Below, one piece after another: positions 1 through 8,249 of a DNA stretch of 64,000 nt. Source of the DNA: JBBPYC01 sp965218765 (GTDB lineage: Bacteria; Pseudomonadota; Gammaproteobacteria; Burkholderiales; Burkholderiaceae_C); assembly GCA_965218765.1 (NCBI GenBank), contig CBDCLU010000001.1, positions 363,929 through 427,928 of the forward strand, read 5' to 3'. The translations under genes were made by a program, and so were the position numbers. Below the pieces are notes generated by a model, which was not told the DNA's origin, did not search any database, and saw only the letters and a program-made list of their open reading frames with translations. Positions within the stretch are counted from its first letter, which is position 1; each line of letters starts with the position of its first letter.

Positions 1-1
1 G

Positions 2-493
2 TGCCTGTGCGGCCACGGCCCGCCCGAGCTCGTCAACATCGGCGGCCATAGCGCACAGCAGCCCGCACTCGATCCGCGCGACATCCGCCAGCTCGGCATC
101 CGCAGCGTGGATGCGGGCGAGAAGGAACTCGTGCATGCGACCGGCATCGACGTCTACGACATGCGCTTCATCGACGAGATCGGCATGCGGCTGACGATGG
201 TGCAGGCGCTCGCCGGCATTGACGCCGACACGCACCTGCACGTGAGCTTCGACGTGGATTTTCTGGATGCCGACATTGCACCCGGCGTCGGCACCACCGT
301 GCGCGGTGGGCCGACGTATCGGGAGGCGCAACTCTGCATGGAGATGATCGCCGACAGCGGTGCCTTGAGCTCGCTCGACATCATGGAACTGAATCCGGCG
401 TTGGACGTGAGGAACCGCACGGCGGAGATCGCGGTCGAGCTGGTGGAGAGCCTGTTCGGCAAGAGCACGTTGATGCAGCGCGCGGATCGGTGA
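2..493 (+). CDS. rocF: Arginase, C-terminal part (5' end outside window)
   Basis: Arginase hydrolyses L-arginine to ornithine and urea in the cytoplasm. The open frame enters from the left edge, so about 163 C-terminal residues are visible. They include the second metal-binding block SFDVDFLDADIAPGVGT (the Asp-x-Asp pair that holds Mn) and the C-terminal SLDIMELNPALD segment, which carries the conserved Glu-x-Asn-Pro of the ureohydrolase fold. The first metal blocks (GGDHS, DAHxD) would lie upstream, outside the window. PGVGTTVRGG follows the metal block as in bacterial arginases rather than agmatinases, but without the N-terminus agmatinase-like specificity cannot be fully excluded. Confidence 0.85.
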   Translation, partial: CLCGHGPPELVNIGGHSAQQPALDPRDIRQLGIRSVDAGEKELVHATGIDVYDMRFIDEIGMRLTMVQALAGIDADTHLHVSFDVDFLDADIAPGVGTTVRGGPTYREAQLCMEMIADSGALSSLDIMELNPALDVRNRTAEIAVELVESLFGKSTLMQRADR

Positions 494-785
494 CGGCAGC
501 TTGGCTGCTGCCTGGTCGAGACTGAACAGAACGACGCTTTGGATGCGGCAGCGCGGGGCACGACAGCGCCGTCTTCCTCGCTCCGTTTCGGCCGCGCGGA
601 TCGTGTAGCCGGCACACCGGTTGCCCTTGTGCGCGCGGCGCCGCTCATTGAGTGACGACCGAACAGGCTGCCTTCAGCGCGCTGGTCTCGGGAACAACCC
701 GGAACTGATTGCCGGTTCGCCCGACAAAAAACCGGCATGGCGCGTGTAGTGGGCAAGCGCATGAGCAACCAACAAGGACGATGTG

Positions 786-1265
786 ATGAGCAACGACAGT
801 TTGAAGCAGCTGGTGATGCAGGGCTTGTCAGCCATGAAAGCCGGCAGCGAAGTTGCCGCCCGGGCCACCGATGAGATCAGCAACGACGCTTCGCACCCGG
901 CGCTGAAACAGGCGCTGGAGCAAGGCAACCGCACCTCGAAGCAGTGGGCCGAGCGGATCGATCGCGCGGTGGAGCAGGCCGGCAGCCGCGCGCAACAGGA
1001 CAACCCGATCATGCAGGCGCATTACGAGGTGAGCCGCCGGATTCGCCAGCAGGCGCCTGCTGCCACCTCGCGCGATCTGGGCATCGTGGCCGGTGGCCAG
1101 CTCGCGCTGCACTACTGGATCGCCGCGTTCGGCACGATGGCCAGCTACACCAAGCAGCTTGGCATGGACGACGTGGCGCGCGACATGACGTCATGCGTCG
1201 ATGAGGCGAAGCAGGCCGACGACAAGCACACCGAGATCGCGTCGCAGTTGCTGTCGCAGGGCTGA
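786..1265 (+). CDS. DUF892 (YciE/YciF) ferritin-like protein
   Basis: A soluble, almost all-alpha protein of 159 residues resembling the YciE/YciF family. These proteins have a four-helix ferritin-like bundle and are linked to stress and possibly iron handling, with no established reaction. The start is set at the ATG preceded by AAGGA seven bases upstream (774-778); an in-frame GTG lies one codon earlier. Glu/His-bearing helices (AGSEVAARATDEIS, KHTEIASQLL) are consistent with a di-iron bundle, but I cannot confirm a complete metal site. It stands alone after the arginase end, with a 290-bp gap in which I see no gene. Family assignment is fairly secure; function is not known. Confidence 0.8.
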   Translation: MSNDSLKQLVMQGLSAMKAGSEVAARATDEISNDASHPALKQALEQGNRTSKQWAERIDRAVEQAGSRAQQDNPIMQAHYEVSRRIRQQAPAATSRDLGIVAGGQLALHYWIAAFGTMASYTKQLGMDDVARDMTSCVDEAKQADDKHTEIASQLLSQG

Positions 1266-1287
1266 AGCGCTCGGCGCGCGCTTCGGC

Positions 1288-1497
1288 TCAGGCGCGGCCG
1301 GATGGCGACGACATGTGGTCGACGGCAGCTTCCAGCAGCGAGCGCACCACGTTGAGCCCCACCCCGTCGCGCGGCGGGTAGATGAACAGGTGGGTGGCCG
1401 GCAGGCCCTTGCTGCCGGCCAGTGCATAGCGTTCGCCCCGGCCGGCCCGGATCGCCGCCGCCGCTGCCGCGTCGCCTGAACTCAGGATTATGTGCAT
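1288..1497 (-). pseudogene. Short unrecognised fragment, possibly the tail of a decayed gene
   Basis: A 69-residue frame with beta/alpha-looking content (THLFIYPPRDGVGLNVV then an amphipathic helix). I do not recognise it. Its 5' end runs into the Fic pseudogene remains on the other strand, which suggests that two unrelated broken genes were joined here. No ribosome-binding site is convincing. It may equally be chance. Confidence 0.22.
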
Positions 1498-2063
1498 CTA
1501 TCCGTCGGACGCGTTCGAGCAGGCGTTTTTCATGCTGGTGCAGTTGCCTTATCCGCAGCCCTTTGCAGACATCAACAAGCGCACGTCACGCCTGGCTGCC
1601 AACGTGCCGCTGTTTAGGTCCAATCTGCGCCCGCTGACTTTTGTGGATGTGCTCGAGGCGGCCTACAGCCGCGCCACATCCTAGGTGTGTATGAATCGAT
1701 CCGGATGGAGCTGTTGCGCGACGTGTTTGTAGGGGCCTATGAACGGTCCACGCAGGAATATCTGGTCATCAAGCAGGACCTGGCCGAGCCCGATCCGATC
1801 AGCCTGGCCTGGCGAGACGTCATCAAGCAGACCGTCCGCGCGGTGGTGTCGCACTTGGATGACGAAGCCCTACACGTCATCACGCAAGCCATGACCGCGC
1901 GCGTGCCCGAACTAAACCGCGTTGCCGTGCAGTCGCTCATCGTGGATGAACTGCGCCGATCGCAGGAAGGGATACTGACTAGGCGCGCTACGGGCTGCGG
2001 CCGTCAGCGTTCTGGAAGCGGAAGGCACGGACTGAAGACGGAACACGATCGGTTCAAATTTGA
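1490..2063 (+). pseudogene. Fic/DOC-family protein remnant (N-truncated, twice frameshifted)
   Basis: Translated pieces match the C-terminal half of a Fic-family protein. One piece reads FEQAFFMLVQLPY, then PQPFADINKRTSRLAAN, the degenerate equivalent of the HPFxxGNGR active-site loop, then PLTFVDVLEAAYSRA. The same protein continues in another frame as GVYESIRMELLRDVFVGAYERS. The frame change at about 1677-1680 is a net two-base insertion and creates a TAG at 1682-1684. A second change near 1980 shifts the tail, RYGLRPSAFWKRK, out of frame. Everything N-terminal of the core helix, including any inhibitory helix, is gone. The gene is dead; the intact ancestor would probably have been an AMP-transferase or a related transcription regulator. 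Confidence 0.72.
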
Positions 2064-2108
2064 TAGCTGTCAGTGATCGATGGGCATGCACCAAAGGCCT
2101 ATCCGACC
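2052..2108 (+). repeat. Dispersed intergenic repeat, degenerate copy A
   Basis: The stretch begins with TTTGATAGCTGT and contains CCAAAGGCCTAT. It resembles the other copies at 22.9, 28.9, 53.4 and 55.3 kb (AATAGCT core, GCGC half-sites, GGCC/GGCA block, A-rich tail). This copy is the most degenerate. It overlaps the tail of the Fic pseudogene. Confidence 0.4.
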
Positions 2109-2283
2109 CAACTTCTTGACGGCTGCTCACTGTTGCACCGACCGAGCACCTACATTGAATTGCAACCCCACTGCGTGCATGACTTTGAAGGCGGTGGCAA
2201 AGCTGGGATTGCCTTGCTTAGACGCCACAACGTCATCAGTCAAGCATTAGACTAGTCATATAACCAGTCGCTAAGGAATCGAC

Positions 2284-2548
2284 ATGCAGACTTGGTAGGT
2301 ACAAGACGTAAAAGCACGCTTGAGCGAACTTCTGGACGCGCGCACCACTGACGGCCCTCAGCTGGTCACCAAACGCGGCGGAGAGGCGGCCGTGCTGGTC
2401 CCCGTGCATGAATGGCGCCGAATGTAAGCCGCAGCGAGACCCTCGCTCAAGCAATTGCTGCTATCAGAAAAGGCCCGCGGGGGACCTGGCTTTGCCCGCG
2501 CGGGGTGATGCACGTCGGCGCCCCGTCGCAGTGTGGAAAGAAGGCTGA
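2284..2548 (+). pseudogene. Phd/YefM-type antitoxin, broken by two stops and a frameshift
   Basis: Read through its lesions, this is a prevent-host-death antitoxin of about 88 codons. It begins MQTW-stop-VQDVKARLSELLDA, continues QLVTKRGGEAAVLVPVHEW, and ends in a basic tail RRRPVAVWKEG. Codon 5 is TAG (2296-2298) where the family has Gln, and codon 48 is TAA (2425-2427). A run of five G (2479-2483) holds one extra base, which shifts the last part of the gene. The terminal TGA falls three bases before the vapC start, the usual spacing of an antitoxin-toxin operon. No good start lies between codon 5 and the DNA-binding domain, so no functional antitoxin can be made from here without suppression. 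Confidence 0.82.
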
Positions 2549-2551
2549 TCA

Positions 2552-2965
2552 ATGTTCCTGCTCGACACGAGCGTCATCTCGGAATTGCGCAAGCAGCGGC
2601 CGGATGGAGCGGTGCTGGCATGGCTCGAAGCTGTCGATGAAGTCGATCTGCATATTTCGGCAATGACGGTAGGGGAAATCCAGGCGGGAATTGAGATGAC
2701 GCGTCATCAGGACCCAACGAAGGCTGACGATACCGAAGCCTGGCTGGACCGCGTGATTGAGTCATCTGATACGCTGCCGACGGATGCCCCGATGTTCCGA
2801 GCCTGGGCCCGACTGATGCATCGGAAGTCCACCACGCTATACGAAGACGCCATGATCGCTGCGACCGCAAAAGTGCATCGACTGACGGTTGTAACCCGCA
2901 ACGTCTCTGATTTCAAAGCGCTGGGCGTGGAGACGATGAATCCGTTTGTGGATGGCGAGACCTAA
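2552..2965 (+). CDS. vapC: VapC/FitB-like PIN-domain toxin (intact), antitoxin gene upstream broken
   Basis: PIN-domain ribonuclease toxins cleave specific RNAs (often tRNA or rRNA) and are held inactive by a co-transcribed antitoxin. This 137-residue protein is full length. It opens with FLLDTSVISELRK and keeps the acidic active-site residues: Asp5, Glu42 (VGEIQAG), Asp99 (YEDAMIAAT) and Asp120 in TRNVSDF, where Asn117 replaces the more usual Asp or Thr. It starts three bases after the antitoxin pseudogene. Its stop codon lies one base before the left end of IS481 copy 1, so the insertion landed just behind it. Whether it is still expressed and toxic is unknown, since its cognate antitoxin cannot be translated. 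Confidence 0.85.
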   Translation: MFLLDTSVISELRKQRPDGAVLAWLEAVDEVDLHISAMTVGEIQAGIEMTRHQDPTKADDTEAWLDRVIESSDTLPTDAPMFRAWARLMHRKSTTLYEDAMIAATAKVHRLTVVTRNVSDFKALGVETMNPFVDGET

Positions 2966-2966
2966 C

Positions 2967-3946
2967 TGTCAGGCACCCGTTGATGACCTGCTGCACAAAT
3001 CGCCGCCCGCTGCTGATGAGTTGCGAGGTGTTGCGGGCGCTTGTGGCAGAGTGCACCGGACGGCCCACGACATGTTGATCGCCTTGCACAAGAACGCCAC
3101 CACCACGCCGGCCACGCGCGCGGCTATCCAGGCCGCCACGGGCAGCGACTACGCGCTGACCGCAGAGTTCGGCTTGAGCTGCGACACCATCCGCAAATGG
3201 CGCAAGCTCTAGGGCGTGCACGACGCCAGCCACACGCCGCACCGGCTGCAGACCACGCTCAACGCGGGTCAGCAGGAGTCGGTGGTCTACCTGCGCCGGC
3301 GCGAGGTCTCCAAGTTGCCCGAGCTGGAAGCCGCACCGCAGCGCCTGAGCAAGCCGTTCAAGGCTGATGAGCCGGGCTGCGTGCATGTCGATGTGAAGTA
3401 CCTGCCGCAGATGCAGGGTGAGACCGAGCGGCGCTTGCGTCTATGTCGCCGTCGACTGCGCCACGCGCTGGGTGTTCATCGCCATCAAGCCCCACCGGAC
3501 AGCGGCGGCTCTGCGCGCAGCTTCCTCAACGCACCGGGCCAAGGCCGGCAGCGTTCAAGATCCGCACGGAACCTGACCGACAATGGCAGCGAGTTCACCG
3601 ACCGGCTGTTCGGCGCTCGGGCCAGGCAGCCCAGCGGCCAGCACGCGTTCGACCGGCTGTGCCAGGCGCTGGCCATCGAGCACCGGCTGACCAAGCCCAG
3701 GACGCCGCAGACCAGCGGCATGGTCGAGCGCTTCAACGGCCGGCTCAGCCAGGTGGCTGCGCACGCACCGCTTCCACTCCGGCGAGGACCGGCAGACCAC
3801 GCTGCGCCGCTACGCCGGGCTGTACAACGCGCACCTGCCGCAGAAGGCGCTGGAGCACACGGCGCCGATTGATGCGCTCAGGCGCTGGCGCGATTCGCAC
3901 CCCGCTTTCTGTGTCAGACAGGTGCGGAATCATCCGGGACCTGACA
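2967..3946 (+). mobile_element. IS481-family element, copy 1 (decayed, internally deleted)
   Basis: The ends TGTCAGGCACCCG and CGGGACCTGACA are imperfect versions of the 19-bp terminal repeats of copy 2. The transposase (from ATG 3072) starts LIALHKNATTTPATRAAIQ and has its HTH segment, then a TAG at 3210-3212. About 110 bp encoding the LLPLDDLLAVVREF region is deleted, so YLR is joined directly to RREVSKLPE. Several frameshifts interrupt the DDE core, whose remnants NGSEFTDRLFG and PQTSGMVERFNGRL are recognisable. The element is 980 bp against 1,094 bp in copy 2. I see no target duplication (left flank CCTAAC, right flank AGTATT). It is inactive. Confidence 0.82.
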
Positions 3947-3966
3947 AGTATTCCTGAGACAACACC

Positions 3967-4692
3967 GTGCAGCAGTCACCTCCAGACACCAAGAATTCTG
4001 AAGACTTGAAGGCAAAGGTGATCGCCATTCACGGTATCCTTTGCCAAGAATACGGCTGTCCCATTGCCTATTTTCAAAACCTCGATCCGCTCAGTGAACT
4101 GGTTTCTTCACTGTTATCTCACCGCACCAGGAATAAGGAGTCCGGCCAGGCCTTCAAACAGTTGCGCGCAGAGTTTCCTGCATGGGAAGCAGTGCGCGAT
4201 GCTGAGGTTGAAGCGGTACGAAACGCGATTGCGCCATGCACTTGGCCGGAACAGAAAGCGCCTCGCATCCAGCAAATTCTGAAGAAAATTACTCAGGAAA
4301 GGGGCGAACTTTCGTTAAATTTCCTCGCAGATGTTTCGATTACGGAAGCCAGAGCCTGGTTGGAAGCGTTACCGGGCGTCGGACCCAAAACAAGCGCGGC
4401 CGTTCTTTCATTCAGCACGCTCAGACGAAGGGCGCTGCCGGTAGACAGCCATCATCATCGGGTAGCTGTCAGAACCGGCCTCATTCCTGCAGGAGTTTCC
4501 GTGGGACCGTCGCATAAGTTGCTCGAAGCTCAGCTTCCCGTAGATTGGTCGGCCCAGCAGGTATATGACAACCATGAAGTGCTCATGCTGCACGGCCAAC
4601 GTTGTTGTTACTATCGACATCCACAGTGCGGCCGGTGCGCGGTCTTGTCACTGTGCCCCCATGGTCAAACGCTGACGGCTCAACCAGCTTGA
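3967..4692 (+). CDS. Endonuclease III-like HhH-GPD DNA glycosylase (likely acquired)
   Basis: A base-excision-repair glycosylase/AP-lyase of the Nth superfamily, 241 residues from a GTG start. The helix-hairpin-helix LEALPGVGPKTSAAVL carries the catalytic Lys, LPVDSHHHRVAVRTG carries the catalytic Asp, and the C-terminal cluster loop CYYRHPQCGRCAVLSLC has the Cys-x6-Cys-x2-Cys-x5-Cys spacing of the 4Fe-4S site. All signature residues are present, so it should be active. Its base composition is clearly more AT-rich than the surrounding genes. It begins 20 bp after the end of IS481 copy 1, which argues for lateral arrival. It is not the typical housekeeping nth (the N-terminal region is divergent); substrate preference cannot be read from sequence. 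Confidence 0.82.
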   Translation: MQQSPPDTKNSEDLKAKVIAIHGILCQEYGCPIAYFQNLDPLSELVSSLLSHRTRNKESGQAFKQLRAEFPAWEAVRDAEVEAVRNAIAPCTWPEQKAPRIQQILKKITQERGELSLNFLADVSITEARAWLEALPGVGPKTSAAVLSFSTLRRRALPVDSHHHRVAVRTGLIPAGVSVGPSHKLLEAQLPVDWSAQQVYDNHEVLMLHGQRCCYYRHPQCGRCAVLSLCPHGQTLTAQPA

Positions 4693-5087
4693 AGCACGGA
4701 ATCGGTTGAAATAGATTTGGGCAGGTTGTTTGGGTCTGGCAAATGGTGAAACTCATCGTCCCCGGAGAACTTTGTGGCTTTGAAACAGCCTGAGCGCAGC
4801 AATTCTTTGTAGACGTTGCGGCCAATCAAGGCCACATCCCCCCTCCCCCCAAAGGGGGCATATTGGGCGATCGCTGCAGCACCCGTCCCGCGCGCTGCGC
4901 AGCCAACGAGGATCGATCCACTGTCGACGCAGGGACTGCCGTGTCGTCAATGGCATCCAGGAAAACGCCGTTTCGCACAACTATTTGCGGTTTACAGCAA
5001 GCCCGCTGGCCAAGCCGAAGCATGACTCGGCAGCGTTGTGATTAGGCTCGCGTTTCCTATTCTTCCATCACGCCCACTTGCCCCAAT
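4693..5087. other. Gene-free 395-bp stretch before pilU, with a C/G-run palindrome
   Basis: No convincing gene on either strand. At about 4838-4860 there is a C-run/G-run inverted motif (CCCCCTCCCCCCAAAGGGGG) of the kind scattered between genes in Burkholderiales. This is also the left side of the proposed pilU-side rearrangement breakpoint. No clear sigma-70 promoter or ribosome-binding site for pilU can be pointed to. Confidence 0.5.
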
Positions 5088-6224
5088 ATGGAACGCGATC
5101 AAGCCAGTAAATTCGTGACCGATCTGCTGCGACTCATGCAAAGCCGCAACGGCAGCGACCTGTTCTTGACCGCCGACTTTCCGCCCGCCGTCAAGGTCGA
5201 CGGCAAGGTGCAGAAGGTCTCGCCGCAGCCGCTCACGGCCAACCACACGCTGGCACTGGCGCGCGCGATCATGAACGACAAGCAGGCGGCCGACTTCGAG
5301 CGCACCAAGGAATGCAACTTCGCGATTTCGCCATCCGGAGTCGGGCGCTTTCGGGTGAATGCGTTTTTGCAGCAGGGCAAGGTCGGACTGGTGCTGCGCG
5401 TGATCCCGCTGACACTGCCGACCATCGACGGGCTCGGCATGCCGAAAGTGCTGAAGGACGTGACGATGAACAAGCGCGGCTTGTGCATCCTAGTGGGCGC
5501 TACCGGCTCGGGCAAATCGACCACCTTGGCAGCCATGGTGGACTGGCGCAACGACCATTCTTTCGGTCACATCATCACGGTGGAAGACCCGGTCGAATTC
5601 GTGCATCCGCACAAGAACTGCGTGATCTCGCAGCGTGAAGTCGGCGTCGACACCGACAGCTGGGAAGCCGCGCTGAAGAATACCTTGCGGCAGGCGCCGG
5701 ACGTGATCCTGATGGGGGAGATCCGGGATCGCGAGACGATGGAGCATGCGGTCGCCTTCGCCGAGACCGGGCACCTGTGCTTGGCCACCCTGCACGCGAA
5801 CAGCTCGAATCAGGCGCTCGACCGGATCATCAACTTCTTTCCCGAAGAGCGAAGAGCACAGCTGCTGATGGACCTGTCGCTCAATCTGCGTGCGCTGATC
5901 TCGCAGCGGCTGATCCCGAAGCAGGACGGCAAGGGCCGCTCGGCTGCGGTGGAGATCATGCTAAACACGCCGCTGATCGCCGACCTGATCTTCAAGGGCG
6001 AGGTCAGCGAGATCAAGGAGATCATGAAGCGCAGCCGCAATCTCGGCATGCAGACGTTCGACCAGTCGTTGTTCGATCTGTTCGAAGCAAACGCGATCAG
6101 CTATGAAGACGCGCTGCGCAACGCCGATTCCGTAAACGACCTGCGCCTGACGATCAAGCTCAACAGCCAGCGCGCCAAAACGACCGATTTGGCAGCCGGC
6201 ACCGAAAACTTCGCGATCGTCTGA
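5088..6224 (+). CDS. pilU: PilU, type IV pilus retraction-associated ATPase
   Basis: PilU is a cytoplasmic hexameric ATPase of the GspE/PilT family that assists PilT in pulling back type IV pili. The 378 residues match full-length PilU. The N-terminal PAS-like domain comes first, then Walker A GATGSGKST (137-145), the Asp box ITVEDPVEFVH, Walker B DVILMGEIRDRETM and the His box TGHLCLATLHANS. The C-terminus is longer and more divergent than in PilT and lacks the AIRNLIRE motif, which separates PilU from PilT. It normally sits directly downstream of pilT. Here pilT is 21 kb away on the other strand and pilU is convergent with dolP. Confidence 0.93.
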   Translation: MERDQASKFVTDLLRLMQSRNGSDLFLTADFPPAVKVDGKVQKVSPQPLTANHTLALARAIMNDKQAADFERTKECNFAISPSGVGRFRVNAFLQQGKVGLVLRVIPLTLPTIDGLGMPKVLKDVTMNKRGLCILVGATGSGKSTTLAAMVDWRNDHSFGHIITVEDPVEFVHPHKNCVISQREVGVDTDSWEAALKNTLRQAPDVILMGEIRDRETMEHAVAFAETGHLCLATLHANSSNQALDRIINFFPEERRAQLLMDLSLNLRALISQRLIPKQDGKGRSAAVEIMLNTPLIADLIFKGEVSEIKEIMKRSRNLGMQTFDQSLFDLFEANAISYEDALRNADSVNDLRLTIKLNSQRAKTTDLAAGTENFAIV

Positions 6225-6251
6225 ATCGCCCGCCCGACGCAGCCAGGGCCG

Positions 6252-7016
6252 TCAGCGCACCGGCATCGTCTGCACCGGCGCCGGCATCGGCACGGGCGGG
6301 GGCTGAACCACCGGCATCGTCGTCTGCGGCTGCGCCGGATTGAGCACTGGCGCGGGCGGCGCCGCGCGCGGTCCGCCGGCAGCACCCACTTCCTGCGCAC
6401 GCGCCATTTCCGCTTCGCTCACGACCTGAAACACGCGCACCACCTTGTTCACGCCGGGTACGTTGCGCGTGACTTCGGTGGCGATGTCGGCTTCGCGCTG
6501 CGTGACCAGGCCCATCAGGTACGTCACGCCGCGTTCGGTCACGACCTTGATCACGCGCGACTGCAGATTGCGCGTGTCCACCAGTGCGGCCTTCACGCGG
6601 CCGGTGGTGACGGTGTCGGACGAGCGTTGGCCGATCGACGACGGGAAATCCACCACGGTCTCGTTCGCGACGGTCTTCACATTGTCGACCCGCGCGACCA
6701 CGTCGCCGATCCGCTCGCGCGCCTGCGCGTTCGGCACCTCGCCGGTCAGCAGCACGATGCGGTTGTAGCTGGTCACGCTCACGTGGCCGCTGTCGCCGAT
6801 CGCTTCCTGGATGCGGTTGTTCGCGCGAAACTCGATCCCTTCGTCATCGAGCTGGGCACCCGAGGTGCGCCGGTCCGACACCATCATCGCGGTGCCGACG
6901 GCGGCGCCGCCGACCACCAGCGGCACGCAGCCGGAAACGAGCGATGTCGCAAGCAGTGCCGCCAGCACACCTCCTGCGCCAATGCGGGACAGGTGCAAGG
7001 ATCGAACAGCATTCAT
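6252..7016 (-). CDS. dolP: BON-domain outer-membrane lipoprotein, DolP (YraP)-like
   Basis: Dual-BON lipoproteins such as DolP localise to the inner face of the outer membrane and support envelope integrity. The 254-residue product has a lipoprotein signal ending LVSGC (Cys30), a first BON domain around 65-135 (HVSVTSYNRIVLLTGEV) and a second around 145-205 (VTTGRVKAALVD to VPGVNKVVRVF). It ends in a Pro/Gln/Met-rich tail (about 212-254) that is longer than in E. coli DolP. Its ATG overlaps the diaA stop by four bases, so the two are translationally coupled. The order yraN, diaA, dolP is also that of E. coli, here with creA inserted. Confidence 0.87.
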   Translation of the reverse strand: MNAVRSLHLSRIGAGGVLAALLATSLVSGCVPLVVGGAAVGTAMMVSDRRTSGAQLDDEGIEFRANNRIQEAIGDSGHVSVTSYNRIVLLTGEVPNAQARERIGDVVARVDNVKTVANETVVDFPSSIGQRSSDTVTTGRVKAALVDTRNLQSRVIKVVTERGVTYLMGLVTQREADIATEVTRNVPGVNKVVRVFQVVSEAEMARAQEVGAAGGPRAAPPAPVLNPAQPQTTMPVVQPPPVPMPAPVQTMPVR

Positions 7017-7615
7017 GACGAGATTCCTTCTTGTTCACCGAGCAGTTGGGTATCGACCCCGTCGCACAGGCAGTGCAGCACCAGCAGGTGCACTTCCTGG
7101 ATGCGCGCGGTGCGGTCGTGGGGCACGCAGATGTGCACGTCGGTATCGCGCAGCATGGCAGCCGCTTTGCCGCCGCCGCGGCCGGTCAGCGCCAGCACGA
7201 TCATCTCGCGCTGGTGCGCGGCTTCGATCGCGGCCAGCACGTTGGCCGAGCTGCCGCTGGTGGTCATCGCCAGCAGCACGTCGCCCGGCTGGCCTAAAGC
7301 GCGCACCTGGCGCGCGAACACTTCGTTGAACTGGTAGTCGTTGGCGACCGCGGTCAGGATCGAACTGTCGGTAGTCAGCGCGATCGCACCGATCTCGGGC
7401 CGTTCGCGCTCGAAGCGGCCGACCAGTTCAGCTGCGAAATGCTGCGCATCGGCTGCTGAACCGCCATTGCCGCAAGCCAGCACCTTGCCGCCGCTCGTCA
7501 CGCACGCGAACAGCGCCTGCACCGCATTCACGATCGGCCCGGACAACAGCTGCGCGGCCTGGTATTTGAGGTCCGCACTGTCGATGAAGTGCTGCTGGAT
7601 GCGCTGTTCGAGCAT
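7013..7615 (-). CDS. diaA: SIS-domain protein DiaA / phosphoheptose isomerase family
   Basis: A 200-residue SIS-domain protein with the sugar-phosphate loop KVLACGNGGSAADAQHFAAE and the second loop LLAMTTSGSSANVLAA. Relatives are GmhA (sedoheptulose-7-phosphate isomerase in LPS heptose synthesis) and DiaA (DnaA-binding initiation regulator). The DolP/YraN neighbourhood favours DiaA, but sequence alone does not exclude GmhA activity. It is translated just before dolP (ATGA overlap) and is divergent from creA, with a 95-bp gap that must hold both promoters. Confidence 0.85.
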   Translation of the reverse strand: MLEQRIQQHFIDSADLKYQAAQLLSGPIVNAVQALFACVTSGGKVLACGNGGSAADAQHFAAELVGRFERERPEIGAIALTTDSSILTAVANDYQFNEVFARQVRALGQPGDVLLAMTTSGSSANVLAAIEAAHQREMIVLALTGRGGGKAAAMLRDTDVHICVPHDRTARIQEVHLLVLHCLCDGVDTQLLGEQEGISS

Positions 7616-7710
7616 GAGGCGACGATGATAACTGGCCGCTTGGTCGCACAGCTTTGCACATTGCCTGCGGCGTGCGAGCTCGGGCCGGGCGGTTGGCGGA
7701 CAATCGCGCG

Positions 7711-8220
7711 ATGAATCAATTGCGCATTTTCCGCCTGTCCGGCCATCGAACCTTTGGCGCCGTGCTGTTCGCGCTGGCCTGCGCCGGCCCTGCGGTTGCG
7801 GCGGACGGCGAACGCATCGGCGAAGTCGACACCGTGTTCAAGCTGATCGGCCCGGACCACAAGATCGTGGTGGACGCCTACGACGATCCGAAGGTCGCCG
7901 GCGTCTCCTGCTACGTGTCGCGCGCCAAGACTGGCGGCATCAAGGGCGCGTTCGGCCTGGCCGAAGACAAGGCGGAAGCATCGATTGCCTGCCGCCAGGT
8001 CGGCCCGATCCGCATCGACAAGCCGCTCGAGCAGCAGGAAGAAGTGTTCTCCGAACGCATCTCGCTGGTGTTCAAGAAGCTGCGCATCGTGCGCATGGTG
8101 GACAAGGCGCGCAACGCGCTGGTGTATCTGACGTACTCGGACCGCGTGATCGAAGGCTCGCCGAAGAACAGCGTCACGGTGGTCGCGGTCGACCGCGCGA
8201 TGCCGATTCCACTGCGCTGA
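7711..8220 (+). CDS. creA: CreA-family periplasmic protein
   Basis: CreA proteins are small exported proteins of unknown function. The start is taken at MNQLRIF because it gives a clean signal peptide ending AVA-A (about residue 30); a longer frame upstream has no ribosome-binding site. The mature part carries the family signature GEVDTVFKLIGPDHKIVV, CYVSRAKTGGIKG, ASIACRQVGPI and LVYLTYSDRVIEGSPKNS. The product is 169 residues and looks complete. It sits between divergent diaA and convergent yraN (30 bp apart), an insertion into the usual yraN-diaA order. Confidence 0.88.
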   Translation: MNQLRIFRLSGHRTFGAVLFALACAGPAVAADGERIGEVDTVFKLIGPDHKIVVDAYDDPKVAGVSCYVSRAKTGGIKGAFGLAEDKAEASIACRQVGPIRIDKPLEQQEEVFSERISLVFKKLRIVRMVDKARNALVYLTYSDRVIEGSPKNSVTVVAVDRAMPIPLR

Positions 8221-8249
8221 TGGTCGCGTGGCAGCGGCGCTGCAAGCCG

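Noticed and set aside
2299..2424. Translation restart after the TAG at codon 5 of the Phd antitoxin
   Set aside because: No ATG/GTG/TTG with a ribosome-binding site lies before the DNA-binding part, and the second stop at codon 48 would still remove the toxin-binding end.
4816..5045. Short frames on both strands before pilU
   Set aside because: No ribosome-binding site, no recognisable motif, and the frames mirror each other across a C/G-rich palindrome.
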